Positions 11,805 to 26,070 of a stretch of 64,000 bases of DNA are shown piece by piece. Within the stretch, counting starts at the first letter, position 1; each line of letters opens with the position of its first letter. The DNA is from Caenorhabditis remanei (lineage: Eukaryota > Nematoda > Chromadorea > Rhabditida > Rhabditidae). The stretch is taken from NCBI RefSeq assembly GCF_010183535.1, contig NC_071331.1, positions 7,006,001 through 7,070,000 of the forward strand. Direction: 5' to 3'. Made by a program: the position numbers and the translations under genes. The notes under the pieces were generated by a model that saw nothing but the letters and a program-made list of their open reading frames with translations, searched no databases and was not told the DNA's origin.

Positions 11805-12225
11805 CAAATTCCAGGGTCCTTCTGAAGAATCCTGACTTTCGTAGAGATGAAGATAGAAACTACTGGATGCATATCTCTCGGGAGCCAGTGTATTCACTCG
11901 GAATGTCAAATCCATCACATCTTTCGGACCACGACGATCAGTGCTCTCAGAGCCTTCTCTAAAAATGTTTCGAAATTATTTGATTTTTTCGAATGGCAAA
12001 ATTTGCATTTAGGTTCATATTTAATGGAATTCAAGAAATGTCAATATTTATTGACAAGTTTGTGAAACAGTTTCATTACAAAATTATAAACTGAATTATT
12101 TATATTTTCAGTACTCAAATGCATATTTACACCAAAACTCACTTCCTCAGTTTCGGCGGTAGAAGGGGCGGAGCCTTGCATGCTCGACGCATCTCCATGA
12201 TATGACGGATCCGTACCATATTCAT
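11805..12225 (-). CDS. Possible two-exon coding stretch, unrecognised (unit 1)
   Basis: On the minus strand a TTTTTTTCAG acceptor ends at 12,270. An ATG at 12,225 then opens a frame to a good donor (AA|GTGAGT at 12,143). A TTTTTAG acceptor (exon 11,805-11,958) continues the frame for 51 residues, including DRRGPKDVMDLTFRVNT and SSEGPWNL, to a second donor TTG|GTGAGA. Phases fit and there are no stops over 78 residues. I recognise no family and cannot place the next exon. Conservation in unit 2 (29,347-29,767) is uninformative because the units are near-identical there. The plus strand of the same exon is also open (VLLKNPDFRRDEDRNYW...), so strand and reality are uncertain. Confidence 0.3.
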
Positions 12226-12270
12226 TTGATTTTTTAGTGTGTGTTAGGAGGCAAAGATGTGTGTGCTTGC

Positions 12271-15200
12271 TGAAAAAAAAATAAAGTTATTGGAAAGGCA
12301 AAATGCACACGAATTGAAAAATGAAAAACGGTGACAATTATCAGAACAGTTTGAAACCGGGAGGAATTATTGAAAAGATAAAGAAAAACGTCAATGAGCG
12401 CTGTCAGCCTTCATGTTATTTACCCCTACGGAACAGAGCGATAATACAAACTATAAACTAAAGTGCATATATGTTTTATATGAAACATTTGTTCTCTATT
12501 CAAAAAGTTCCTCCGATTACGATGATGTTCACTGTTTCCTGTAGAGGATATTTTTAGCTAAGATTCTGAATTGAAATTGAAGAAAGAAATCCGAGTAAAT
12601 GTTCTTAACAAAACGGTACCACCTCCAATATCAACCAAAAAGCAGCAAAATGAAACCGAAAAAAAACGGAAAAAGGAGAAACAAGAAACAATGCCAGTTG
12701 TCTCTCTGTTGTTTCTGAAGAGACCCGAAGCCTTATGCATTTTTGAGCACTTTCTACATTTTTTCGGCACCGCCCGAGATGAGATGATGATGATGTTGAT
12801 GATGATGTCTTTCCCTTTTTTGTTAGGTTTTTGAGTTTTTTGAAGGGAACCGAGTGGAGAGGGGGACCGGATATATAAAAGGGTAATAAATTATTCTTCC
12901 TGGTTCCGTTCCACCAAAAAACAATAACAAAAAAAGGAGAAAGGAGGGGAGGAACACAAGAACGGAGGATTGTTGGAAAAGTCGCTGAACAGTAATCTGA
13001 AAACTATCAAACATGAAATGTTTTGATGCTTACAGACCCGATTCTTGACCTACCCCTCCTCACTACCCCTTCCCGTGACACCACGTCAAAGAACTCCAAA
13101 AAAGTGCCCCTACAAAATTATATTACTTTTTTCAAAACTCGCAGTCTCTCCTAATTTAGAAGGACCAACAATTGGATAGGACAAGAAAAGAAAAAAGGAA
13201 TAAGTTGGGGAGAGAGAGCTCATTGACTAATAGCCTTCTTCACTTTTTAAGTAGCGGTCTCAAGTAGAAAGGGGAGACAAAAATAATGAAGGGCAATAGG
13301 AATGGGGGGGGGGGGGGGTATTTTGGGAGAGGTGATTGGAATAATGACAATGGGAGTTTCTGTTTCAGGTTGTTGGGAAATGGTCGTGGATTATTAGATT
13401 GGATATTATTAGTAAAGATATGATAATGAAAAGGAATTGATCAGTACAGATTTTTAAAATTTAAAACTTTGGAAACCGAGACAGTAAAATTAAATGGGTC
13501 AGAAAAAGAGGAAAACCAGGATAAAACGTTGGTTTTTCTTCTTTTAAAAAACTTCGACCATTACCAATGAGACTAATATTTTTAATTAACAAAACATGAC
13601 TTCAGTGGAATTTGAAACTGGGAAATCTGGAAAGAAATAGTTAAAATTGGACAAAAACTAAAAATATGTTGGAATTTATCATAAAGCTGTTTTCAATGAT
13701 GATGAACAAATGAAAAGCAGTTTCTAATTTTGTTATATAGAAAACTACAGAAGTCTCTATTCAGTACGTAGTGCTCAGGTACTGATTCCAATAGTTGTTT
13801 TGTCTTAAGAGAGCTTTTTGAAACTGTATCTCGGAATATACATAAAACAATTGGAAAACGCGAAAATGGAAAACTCTGGAAACCGAATAAAGTAACATTA
13901 AAAATGACTTATGCTGAATTTGAAACGGGAAAATCGGAAGTAGAGGCTTTTCAGGTCCACCGGTATCAGATAAGCAACAATGTTTGGATTTTTTAATGCT
14001 AGGGTTAATTATCTTCAATACTACTAATTAACTTGATCCTATATGTAGTTAGTGCCGTTCTGTCGAAACAACAAAATCGGTTCTAACTTACAGACTCAGA
14101 AAACTGTCAAGTTAGGAACTGGATTAAATAAATCATAGTGAAAAAATAGTGAATAATTAGAAGTTGTTGTAGAAAAAACATCGTTGAGAGATGAAAATAC
14201 AGAGCACTTTAGTAGTACTCTGAAACACAACATCAGCAACTAATTGAACAATTTATTACTTTTTTTCAACAAAACTGGAACAATAAAAGCTATAACTGAA
14301 ACAGCAGGTCACAAGGGTAATGAATTCACTAAAAATGGATATCTTGTGAAAAATTGCTTAAAGTTGGACGAACAAATATCGTTACTGATTCCAACAGTTG
14401 TTATGTCAGAAGACAACTCTTTGAAACTGTATAAAATCATATGCATAAAACAATCAGAACATACTTGAATTAATACAACTTTCTTTCGAAGTCCAAAAAA
14501 CTCCACTGATGAAACAGACAATACTCAACTCACTTAAATCTGGTCTTTGTTAAATATACATTTCAGGACTACTCTTTATGCTTTGCACCCAAAACACAAA
14601 AATCCAGGCACAAATACTTCAAATTTCAACTATAATATTTTCAGTGTATCGAATTTCCGGAGCTCTCCATGACACCACAATAACAACTTGGTCAAGTTTC
14701 ACCTGTTCTCGGAAAACGAAACGGGAGAGAGAATATGGGCTGGAAGCTGGAGGGAAGGACGGGTCAAAATCCAGTGGAGTGATGAAAGTGAATTCCAAAT
14801 TTGTATTAATCAGTTTTGGAAACAGATAAACAAAGTTAACCGTTTCGTCAAAAAAATTCTATCGGCTTGGACGTTTTTTTTTCTGTTTTTGGGGTTGTGG
14901 GAGATTGATATTTTGCAAATTTAAAAGTTTTTTTTTTCCAGTATAAATTTTTCTAAAAAGGTTGTAGTGAGAAAAGTTAGAAAATTCAAATCCAAAATTT
15001 TGCAAATCAGATATGAAGGCCTTCATCATTCTCAAAGATTCAAGAAATCATTGCTTCCAATTTTGATAAATTATTTTTCATTCTTTCACGAAACAGTTTT
15101 CAGAGTTGAGGATCTTTTCTGTCTGCTAAGAACGTTTCACAGCTTCCAGGATCTCTTGGGGGCATAGAAATCGAAGTGAAAAATTGGAAATGTATGCCCA

Positions 15201-16928
15201 TATTTCACTTATGTTGCAAGAAAACTAAAAAATCTGAATGTTTTGGAGGAATCAGGTGAACCAGATCCAGGAATACTAGCGCCGAAAAATGTTTGCAAAT
15301 CCGCTCTACAGAAATCGGGTGAATTTTTCACTACGAAACGGTTCGGAAAGAATTGTATGCTTACACTGAATCAGTGATACGACGCAATAAAATGTGTGCA
15401 CTCCGTCCTTCTGTATGTTTTTTTGATTTGCAAAAAAACACAAAAAGAGAATAAAAAAACAGGAAATAGGCAATATGAGGGAAAATGTCATGAAATCCAT
15501 AGTCAATTAGTCAAAAAACGGGCACAGAAAATGTGGAAATAAGGTCGGATTTTATGAGAAAATGGCGTGTGTTTTCTGTTTGCAGAATTCATTGGGAAGA
15601 AGAAAGTGGCGACTCGTACGGAGGGGAAATGGGCTAGACATGGAGAGAGGGATACTCATAAACTTAGATTTTACAGCTGATTTTTTGGGGGAATGGAGGT
15701 TGAGAAGTACTTCTGGGAAATATACATGTTGTCTGCCTGGACAGAGATATTTTTGGAAAGTAGGAAGTTGCGACGCTCCGCTTATTATTTTCATAAACAA
15801 AATAGCTGAGTTATGAATTTTTTGAAACTGGAATTGATTTCGTTTCAGTTTGATTTTGCACAGTGAATTTGATGAGTTGAGAGGCGTATGGTCCGCAACA
15901 AAAATTTGAATTTTTCCCAAATCAAGTTGCGTGCGCGTCGCGGTTTATATTTGAAGATACGGAAACAACGGATAAAACTTGAAAACCGTTGGGCGACGAA
16001 GCGCGTTTTCACACTGCGCCTCGCACAGCTGTGAGCACTATTGACCGAGATGATACAAATAACAGTGTGAGAGATAGAGTGAGACAAGAGGACTTTTCAA
16101 GAAAAAACTTCAGTCGGTCATCAGCTAAAAGTTTATTAACTATGCATGTCTTGTGGAAAATCTATTAACTACAATTTTAAACTAAACAAAAACCGTTTCA
16201 CTGAAACTGTGATTATGTTATTTGTGTCTACAAAAATCAGTGAGGTTTTGAACTATATGGGTTTCTATACATCTGAATATCTATTTCTAACTTTTATGAT
16301 GGAGCGCAGTTGGTACAAACGTTAATCCACTGTCAAGTTGAAAACGGGGTCAATATAAAATATTATGAAAAACAGTAAATAATTAGAACTTGTTGCAAGC
16401 AAAAAATAATTCAAGAATGAAAATGACTAAGGAATATTGAATTGATGTGAAATTCTCTCTGAAAAAAAGAACAGTAATTGCCGTCAAAAAAAGAAACTAC
16501 AAACTACGATAAAACATGTTTTCCGCTAGACTCATTCGAACAAATTTTATGCGTCTTGAAAAAAACCAGTCTGTCACCAATTGTTGTATCCACTTCTAGA
16601 ACTAGAAATGAACCACCAGAAACAGTATCAGACCTTCACAGTAGTATGAGTGTCTTTGCTAAGTTCGTGTACAGCAATAATCACGTGTGCTGAAACTGCG
16701 TGAAGCGTGACATGATATCTATACTGTATTGGCAAAGAATTCTTCTGTTTCAGTCTTCACTTGAGAAATCCTCTATCTCAGTTTTGCTATCTTAGTTTTG
16801 CGCTCAGTTTTCTTCAGTTTCGGTAGTGCGCGGTTGTAAAAAGAGTGTCAGGCTGATATGAAAGACACGCCACCCTCAAAAAATAAAGCAAAATTTTACT
16901 GTTTTCAAAAGTAATATATTGGGATTGA
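12271..16928. other. Non-genic right part of unit 1
   Basis: I find no supported gene. It holds a TATATAAAA-like stretch (12,872-12,880), a run of 15 G (13,304-13,318), several exact CTGTTTCA cores (13,360 +, 14,297 -, 14,510 -, 16,745 +), and an open minus-strand stretch around 14,640-14,715 that could be an orphan exon. The block is repeated with more divergence in unit 2 (29,812-36,677). Confidence 0.4.
13304..13318 (+). repeat. Poly-G tract (15 G)
   Basis: Fifteen consecutive G. The duplicated site in unit 2 (30,820-30,825) has only five G followed directly by tattttggg. Confidence 0.9.
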
Positions 16929-19900
16929 ATCATCATGAAACGATGTGGATTCGAAATTTCAAATTTCTAGAATGTGTTTCAAAAGTATTAAACAATGAGA
17001 AAGTGAAACATTAAAATATGAAGAAATGAATAATTTCTACAGAAGGAGCATGAAGAAATTGCGAAAAAAGCGAGGACGAATGCCGAGAAATTAGCTTCCA
17101 GATGGCTGGAACACCGGATATCTAGTCGCTTTTTATTTCCGCTAAAGAAGAGAAAAATGAATAAAAAATGCGTGTTTTATTTGGAATATGTGTGTGGAGA
17201 CACCAAGTTCTTCTAGACATGTGTGCGTGTTAATATGGAATTATTATGACACATTTCGTTGTATTTTTCTTGTGGGGACTAGGGAAGAAAGGAGAAAAAA
17301 AGATAAAAGGAATGGTCGAGAGTTCAGACGCCAAACGAAGCAAAATGTTCAAAAAAAAATTTTGAGATCAATTTTTGTTCAATACCAAACTTTACAAGTG
17401 CTTGTAAAGTGGACTCTTTGAAACATATAATTTTGTTAACTTTAAAAAAAAGATACACTGCCCAGATACTCAAGGAAAATCTCGTGGATACGGAGGATCC
17501 AACTTGTGACTGGAGTACGATTAAATTTGGACTAGCACCATGTCAAACATTTGAATGCTTAATGTTTTTTCAAGCGTTGTCAGACTCCTGCTGATAAGAA
17601 AAATAAACAATATTAAGTAAAAACTGATCTAGAAAATTGCGGAAACTAACAAAGTAATTCTCTAGTTTCAGTTACATCTGATAATGACCACGAAAATCAA
17701 AGTTTTCAATAATTCAGTTAATTTTGAAAAATTCACATATTTTATGAAACAATAGTGAAGTGAACTTGATTGGTATCTGTTTTTACCGAGATATTATTTG
17801 ACTGACGCACTGATCTGGTATCAGAAAAAACAAATAATTGTTCAAATATACTATGAACGAGAAATGTTTCAAACATGTGGTATAAATATGTTTGGTTAAA
17901 CAAAATATTCTTGAAGCAATTCGACATAAGTTTCAGCTAGCCTTAGACTAAGGGAACTCTAAAACACTCTTTCAATATTTCAGCCATACCCAAAGAATAC
18001 TAATTTAATTGTTTCCCGTTGGACACTTATTTACCAGAGATACCTCCTTAACAATATAGTAAATCTAGCGAAACATCTTGAACTTTTTTCTAATTTTGGA
18101 AACAGTAATATATGTTTTGAATTATGAACATTTTATCGAGAAGTTGTTCCCATTAGAGTAATGGATAGTTTTTACTGTAAGTAGAAACTTTGATAATGTT
18201 TGAGAATTAGAAAATTTGATGATGTGCTCAATCGTGAAGAATGCCTTTGATAAATAAAAATATAAAAAAGTACCGTCGAAGTTAACTTTTTAGCTTTTAG
18301 TTGTTGCGGACTGAAGTTTCCGCGCTTGAAACAAGCCACGCCCTCTTTCTCGGTTGAAAAGGGGCGAGGCTTATTTTTAAAATATCAAAAAAGCTTGTTG
18401 CGCTAATAGTTTGACAAAAACCTCCGTTCAAAGCTCCAGACAATTTTGTTAAAGTATTAAAATAACATTCTTTATCTTTGGTGAAGTTTTAAGTAGACAA
18501 CTGTATGAAATCGGAAGTAACTATCTTAAAAACATTCAAAAACAGTAATCAGAAACTCTCCTCCCGTGGATTACTGTAGCTTCTCTATTCTCAAAATCTC
18601 AAAAAGATACCAAAACAAAACAATTCCGTCAAGAGGTTCAGGGATAAAAAAAACAACTCCCTTCTCCATTTTCTTCTAAGCCATAACTCATTTGGCATGT
18701 GTCCTAATGTGAATATGTATTCATACGAGAGACAACGATAACCGGGGCCTCCGAAAATGATGTTTTTAATGTGCAAAGCTAGTAGAAAAGGAGGGAGAGA
18801 AGGGACCGCCCAGTCGTCTGTCTTTCCTCCAGTTTACCATACATTTTTGATGTGATCTGGGAGAGGATAGAGTAAGCGGTATGTTTAGGAGAGTAGGTTA
18901 ACAAAAAACTGAAGGAGAGAAATAGAATTGGGGGGACAGAACAATGAAATTTGAATTGAAGATTGAAGTTCAGAGAGTTCGGATTCAAATTTATCGGCTC
19001 ATAGATATTCAAAGGCAGAACATAACTCAATAAAACAGTAAATTTCTATTTCACAGAATTGTGAAATGCAAAAATTTTAATAATCAAAATTCCTGGGTTC
19101 GCTGGCAAGATGTTCTCTAATGCTAAAATTTGATTCACTAAAAGAGTCATTTAATCGACTAATCATATCAGCGTTACTTCGGATGTCCGGTGAAATAAGT
19201 CTGATACTTATAAGTTCTTCGCCAAATGATGAAAACATTGGATACACTGGTCTAACTAATTTTTGGGACCTATGAAACGGGATTTCGAAATTTTTGAGAA
19301 TTTCTAGAATAGGTATGTTTGTTAAGTAAAAAAAGTTCCGCTAGCGATAGTGTGCTATCTAAACCTCAGTATTGCAATAGTGTAGCACTAATTTCAAATC
19401 TCCAACGAAAATCTTTTTTCGAATTTAACTGGTTCTACATTCACAGTTTTGATAAAGGTAATTGGGTTTTTAATGTTTTCCATTTTTCAGTCTATAAACC
19501 ACAATTGTACTGTCAGTTAGAAAATAAGACTGTTTCAGAAAATGTATATTTTTGAATTTGTACGTATGTATTTGTTCAATTTATAAATAAAGAGAACCTG
19601 AAAAATACTTGTATTTGCTAGAAGAGCAGAAAATTTGTATATTTTTTCAAGTATGTCTTATTTACCACGAAAAGTTTCAAATTGTTGAAATTTGTAAAGA
19701 ATCCGAAACAGGACAGGAAAATAAAATTTAATGAAGAGAAAGAAAGTCAGGTCACATTATTGGGTAAAGGAGAAATTATAAACGTAAAACAATTAAACTC
19801 GATGACACACTAGAATTCAACCAAAAGTGTAACTTTTCTCACTCACTTGAAACGGAAAAAGAATTTTTTATTGTAGAAGGTGAATCACCAATTACATATA

Positions 19901-20721
19901 TAAAACCAAATATTAGAATAGAACGTTTCCTAGACACTTCTATACATCTTTTGCATAAAGTATTTTCTGTTTCATCAAGTAACAAAAAATGTTAGTTAAC
20001 TCTCTACTCTAGTTCTGTTTTTTTCATCGTCGACCAGCAGATTAGTTCTCTAAAACAAAGAAGAAACATTCGAAACATAATCTTTCGACAAATCAGTAAA
20101 TTAGAAAGATATGAGTTCGTACGAACAGAGGAAATGTTTTTTGTTGATTTCGTAAAAAAAACTCGTAGCCATAAAACGTACAAAAACGAATTAATTTTAT
20201 TCCAGTAATCTACCTGTTTTTATTTTAATCAACGCTGAATTCCATGGAAAAGATAAAATCCTTGATGGTTGGTAAAAAAATTAGGTTTAAAAAAGTTATG
20301 AGCTTTTTACAGTTGATTTTCACTGTCACGTGCCCAAGAATGTTTAATTATAATTTCTAACGAAAAAATGCACAAGAAGGGGTCATTTTCCTATGGAAAC
20401 TTATAACGTCTTTATCCTTATCTTTGTATGTAATTAGAATATCAACGCCTTAACCAACCGATTGCTCATCGGACTTTGATAAAGAAAAAAATAAGTTTCA
20501 GAAACTGTATATTTTTGCATTGGTTTCATTTTATTGTTCCGATCCAAATGCTTGTCCGATTTAATCGCTCAAATAGAGATGCAAGTCTATTAGAGAAAAT
20601 AGGGTAATTCTAGGTCTGCAGTTATCCGTAGAAGGATCATGCTATCTAAGTTACACCGGAAATAAGAAAATTGCAGGAGATAAGACACGAGAAAAGAAGT
20701 TAACTTGAATTAATTGTAATA

Positions 20722-22466
20722 TAAGAAAGCCAGAATTTGGAAATTTTTAATTTGAAACTCCAAAATCAAAGTTTTCTAATATTTCTTGGGGCACCAGCGA
20801 AAATCAAGAAAACATGAATTCCTAAAAGATTCTGGGAGATTTTTGCGGTTCGATCAGATATATCATATTTTATTCGAAAAGGTAATAATTCTGTGCTTCT
20901 TTCAATTTATATTCCTTAGCAAACATCCTGCATTATAACATAACACCATTGATAAAATAAATACGTGAACTTTATTCGAATATCAAAAGCACGGAATTGG
21001 CAGCTTTGCCAACTCTGTGAAAAACAAATGAATTGAAGGAAAAATATAAAAAACACGTGAACTAAACAGGGAAGAAAAGGATTTCCAGAATCGGCAAAGT
21101 TGCCGATCTTGTTATTAAAAAAAGATATTCCAAAATAATTAATTACGTGAGCTTTGTGACAGTAGGAGAAGAACATCTTCGTGGTTGAAATCGCTCATCG
21201 AAAAGAAAGATGTTGATAAGAGCAGTAGAAGAAGCCGATCGATGATTTGTATTAAATTTATTCAAGTCTCGTTGTCTGAAATTACCATCAGGATTATAGA
21301 GCTCTTTGGTTTTGAATACGAGCCTCTTTTAAGGTAAAATTCCAGTTGCTTCAAAATAATTTTAGTGATAAACCAACACTTATGTATGTTTTGCAGATGT
21401 ATTAGAGAACAAATTGATAGGTTCGGTCCTGAAATACGAATTTTTACAATACATGCGCCTTACCTGTCCGCGAGAAGAACACTTTTCCAAAATCTTCCCA
21501 ATCCGAAAATGACAAACATTGCAGAATGAGAAATGAATTTTTTTGACATTCAAATAAATATCAGCGAAGAAAGATCGTTGAAAAAATATCAACGTGCTCT
21601 AGATTTATAAAAAACATAGTTTTAGAGCAATGTTTGTCATTTTCTGACATGCGAGTGGAAAGATTTTGGAAAAGTGTTCTTCTCGCGGACAGGTAAGGCG
21701 CATGTATTGTAAAAATTCGTATTTCAGGACCGAACCTATCAATTTGTTCTCTAATACATCTGCAAAACATACATAAGTGTTGGTTTATCACTAAAATTAT
21801 TTTGAAGCAACTGGAATTTTACCTTAAAAGAGGCTCGTATTCAAAACCAAAGAGCTCTATAATCCTGATGGTAATTTCAGACAACGAGACTTGAATAAAT
21901 TTAATACAAATCATCGATCGGCTTCTTCTACTGCTCTTATCAACATCTTTCTTTTCGATGAGCGATTTCAACCACGAAGATGTTCTTCTCCTACTGTCAC
22001 AAAGCTCACGTAATTAATTATTTTGGAATATCTTTTTTTAATAACAAGATCGGCAACTTTGCCGATTCTGGAAATCCTTTTCTTCCCTGTTTAGTTCACG
22101 TGTTTTTTATATTTTTCCTTCAATTCATTTGTTTTTCACAGAGTTGGCAAAGCTGCCAATTCCGTGCTTTTGATATTCGAATAAAGTTCACGTATTTATT
22201 TTATCAATGGTGTTATGTTTTACAAAATACAACTTTTATGTTACGCGAAACAGGAAAAACTCATAGTTGTTATTTTACTGGAATTCCCCACAAGAAATAT
22301 CATCATTTGCTCTGATTGCAACTTTTTCTGTTCAAAAATATTGAATTTCACAGGGATAATCCAATATTTGCGAAAAGCAAATTTTCCTGTGAAAAGTCAC
22401 AGAAATTTTAAAGTTTTCCGTATTTTGTTATGCGAAATTAAAAATTTCCAAATTCTGGCTTTCTTA
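20722..22466 (-). mobile_element. Foldback element FB1, unit-2 copy, opposite orientation
   Basis: This has the same termini, arms and centre as the unit-1 copy at 2,769-4,516 (1,745 versus 1,748 bp), but is reversed: its left outer arm equals the right outer arm of the first copy. It is flanked by TA and sits in sequence that in unit 1 is uninterrupted at 6,731-6,775. The two copies are nearly identical, so they moved recently. Confidence 0.82.
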
Positions 22467-22469
22467 TAT

Positions 22470-25400
22470 GAATAAAATATGGCGGGAGAGAGGATAAATG
22501 AGAAACATTTGAAACATATGAAACAGAACTTTTAGAAGCCCACTAGTCAGATTACTAAAATAAGAAATTTGTAAGAGAAGTGTTATATTTTTGGTTACTT
22601 ATGAAAAACGCGTGTCATTAAAATATACAATAACAAATTAATCTACCTGATTGATCACGCGAAATCACGAAAAAGAGATTTTTTGAATTTCACTGCGAGC
22701 AGCTATGGGCTTCAATAAAAAATTTCAGTTTCAGTACATACAGATATTCAGATAAGGATAATTTTATTGTTGAAATCCTAGTCAGACCAACAAAAATATA
22801 AAAGTTTGTGAAAGAAGTGCAATAGTTTTGAATTCGAAGGAAAACCTCGTGTTTCTAAAACGTAAAATAACAAATTAATCTAACTAATAGATTTTTCGAA
22901 AATCATGAAACGTTAATTTTTCTATTTCAATGTTAGTAGATGTGGACTTCCATAAAAATGTTCCGTTTCAGTGAACACAAATTTTCAGATAGGGATAATT
23001 TTATTGTTGCGATCCAGATAACAGACTCTAGGAAAAAATGCTGGTTTCGAATAGAATAGTGACCCCATGAAAATACATAATTGATAAATTAAAACAAAAA
23101 AGTTATGGCCACCCATCCCCAAAACTGCTAAACAAAAAAGGGAATATCCAAAAACCAGTTTGCTCCTCTAAAAAAGACAAAAAGCCAATTCAGAAAAAGA
23201 AATTCTATGCACTCAGCAATTTTGCTGAAATTCAATCCTTTAAACATGGCCGTGCACACCACCCTCATGACTCGACTTGCTGAGCCGAAAATGAGGAGCA
23301 AAAAACGGAAAAAAAGGAAGAAGAATGATGTCCTCTTTATGAATATCTCATGTTTTCGGGAAAAAAAAGAAAATGGGGGATGGGGGTATCCAATGGTTAC
23401 AAAACGGAAGACTCATTGTCGCCCTGGATAAGACGGGGGTCCGCGTGAGAGGATTCTTATTTCATATGGGCGGGGAGAGAATAGAAATGAATAGAAATGT
23501 GAAATGCATGAGCTCTCTCCGTCCGAGACGAATAATCGGCGGAAGGGGTAGGTGTCTGAGTAAAACACATACATTTTTATATGAACTTTTTTGGGGAAAC
23601 GAGAAGGGAAGGAAGGTGGTGTACTAATAGTAAATGGGGGAGGGGTTGTGTCATTGAGTTTGTATTTCAACAGATTTCTTATGAAAACTAAACTACAAAT
23701 CAATAACCAACATTCAAAAAATCACTTTGAGACAGAAAAAAACATAATTATCTAACAATTTTTGCACAGGGGTGCGAGGCGTAAGGTCCGCAATGAAAAA
23801 AATTGGAATTTTTCCAAGTCGCGCTGCGTGTGCGTTGCGGTTCATATTGAAAGATACGACAAATAAACGTAAAATTTCAATTTGGCACCCTGCCAGCCAT
23901 TGTGGGACGAAACGCGTTTCCGCGATTTTACTCCACACGCCCGAATCCTTGCTGAATACTCCTGTTTTTTCCAGAAGTTTGAAGATCTGGCTACCAATCA
24001 GGATTGAATTTACCGTTTCGTAGTTATTTTTTTAGTTCCTTCGGTAACTTAAGTTTAATATGTTGTTTTCAACAAATGGAAGGTAGATTTTTCTGAATAC
24101 TCAGCAATAACATTTCGAGATTAATCAAATTGATAACTACTTTTTTTAAAAGAAAGTATTTTAACTTATCTCTAACTTGCTGTGGTGTAGATATATTCAC
24201 AAACTTTCTGTTTCCCCAGTACCGTTAATTTGATGCATTCAACATTTTTTAATAAGAGTAGAAATCTGCTGATGTTTCCTCTATTTTTCAAACAGATTGA
24301 ATTAAATTCAAAAAATTTTAAGCGTCAAGGTTTTTTCTTGAAAATTTAGATCTCGAAAATAGACACTGGTGCTCCAATAGACACATAACGGAGTAATTAA
24401 AAAATTGTTGTGACAGTTCACAAACCAAATAAACTGTGAAAAAACAAAAAAATATATCTGATACAATATGAATTTAATATACATACTGTAAATTTCATAA
24501 TTATCTTGCTTTCTTCTTCTCTTTGATTTATCGATTAGAGTGATTACGGTGAGAAATTTCCTTGCGTAACTTTGGTAATTGAACCTACGGGACTCACTCC
24601 GCCATTGTATAATCTACTAATACGGTGCTTTCTCTACATTTTGAAACATGAGGTTACGGTTTTTCACTCCTTTCAGCATATCAGAGTGTGGCGTAAGGTC
24701 CACAACGAAAAAATTTGAATTTTTCTCCGTTGATACGACAAATAAAGTTACAATTGTGTAGCCCTTGGATGAATAAATGAAAAATGACATTAGTCGATTA
24801 ACATAAGTTCTGAAACAGTGAGTTTTTTTTCGGGCCCGGCATGACTTTCTGGGTATTTAGAGTTTCTCAAACACTCCTTATTGTAGTTGATAATTCATAA
24901 AAAGATAAATCAAGGTAATAATTTCTATTTTTTGAAAAAAAATTTAAGCTTTTCTCTAGTCCGGTGTCTCCTAGATATACACTAACTTTCTGTTTTCCCA
25001 GTACCGTTAATTTGACGCGTTCAATAATTTTTTTTTAATTCATGAAATTTAATCGGTTTCCTCTATTTTTTAAACAGACTAAATTAAATTTAGAATACTT
25101 TTAGCGTGAAGGCTTTTAATTGAAAATTTATATTCCGAAACTGGAAACTGTCTATGTTTGAGCACGCGGAATGTCTTCAACCACTGAAGCAATTTTATCT
25201 GACAGCATTTTACATTTTTATGAAACAGTTCATTAAATTAAATGAGAAGCAATTTGAGCCGTTCAGAAGATTTTTAAGACTTAACGAATATGGAAGACTT
25301 TATTAAGAAGGAAACATTATTTTAGGTCACAAAACTAAAGAAAAAACAAAACAATTCTGATACAGTACATATTTAACCTAGTTGCAGTTATTTTTCATAT

Positions 25401-26070
25401 GATGATTATCCAGCCAATATCTTCTCTTTGACTTGTCGATTTGAATGAATACGTTGAGAATTCTCCTTGTCGAATGTTACAATGATGTTATAAAATGTAT
25501 GTATATTATTGAAGAAAATGTTAAGGTTACGAAGTTTTTTTGGAAAATAACAAGCATCATCTATTACTTATTAACGAGGTGAACATAAACTAAAATATTT
25601 TCGACACAGGCATGATTTGGGTGTCAATACAATCTATTCCAAAAACTACTATGAACTGTTGCAATTATTATCTATCCGAATAGATGTAGCTGGTGAAAAC
25701 GTAATAATCAGAAAATTTTCTACAAATTTATGCAAGACACCACTTGGATTTCCAAATCCTCATAATCCTTATGTTGTCAAATTTAATTTTAATTATCATT
25801 ACGATATCTACTGACGTATCAGGAAACTGAAAATTGTAAATAAAGAAAAAAACATTTCTACCATCAATTACTTTTTCACAAAATTAGCATTTTCAAATAA
25901 GGCTGGGAAAACAGATAGAATTATCAGTTCTCTTTTCAAGCCATTACATTGGGTACAGTGATCGAGGTGTTGTTTGCCAAAAATTTCAAGTTTTTTGTGA
26001 AGATGCATGAATGCACTGGGAAATCTTTCACAAAACAGCCCAAATAAAACAGTAATCCTCATATAAATAT
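22470..26070. other. Non-genic block of unit 2
   Basis: It carries the conserved 23,090-24,023 block also found in units 1 and 3. It also carries unit-2-specific sequence with internal duplication around a gtaccgttaatttgatgc-type segment (24,220, 25,005; also 45,740 in unit 4). Exact CTGTTTCA cores lie at 22,519, 24,811 and 25,221, all on the minus strand. I see no gene. Confidence 0.4.

Larger units (their letters stand above)
637..16928. repeat. Segmental duplication unit 1
   Basis: This block is the first of several long direct copies. The offset to unit 2 is 16,292 bp at its left end. Positions 645-2,290 match 16,937-18,583 almost base for base, with only one or two differences noticed in the first 1.4 kb, and 10,500-12,500 matches 28,070-30,100 equally well. 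Other parts, such as 2,100-2,700 and 13,300-16,900, have diverged clearly. Unit 1 carries bestrophin copy A, a foldback element at 2,769-4,516 and a hAT MITE at 5,201-5,885, neither of which is at the same place in unit 2. Confidence 0.85.

Noticed and set aside
25617..25814. 65-codon plus frame in unit-2-specific sequence
   Set aside because: No start codon context, domain or splice partner; unit 4 lacks it. Probably chance.
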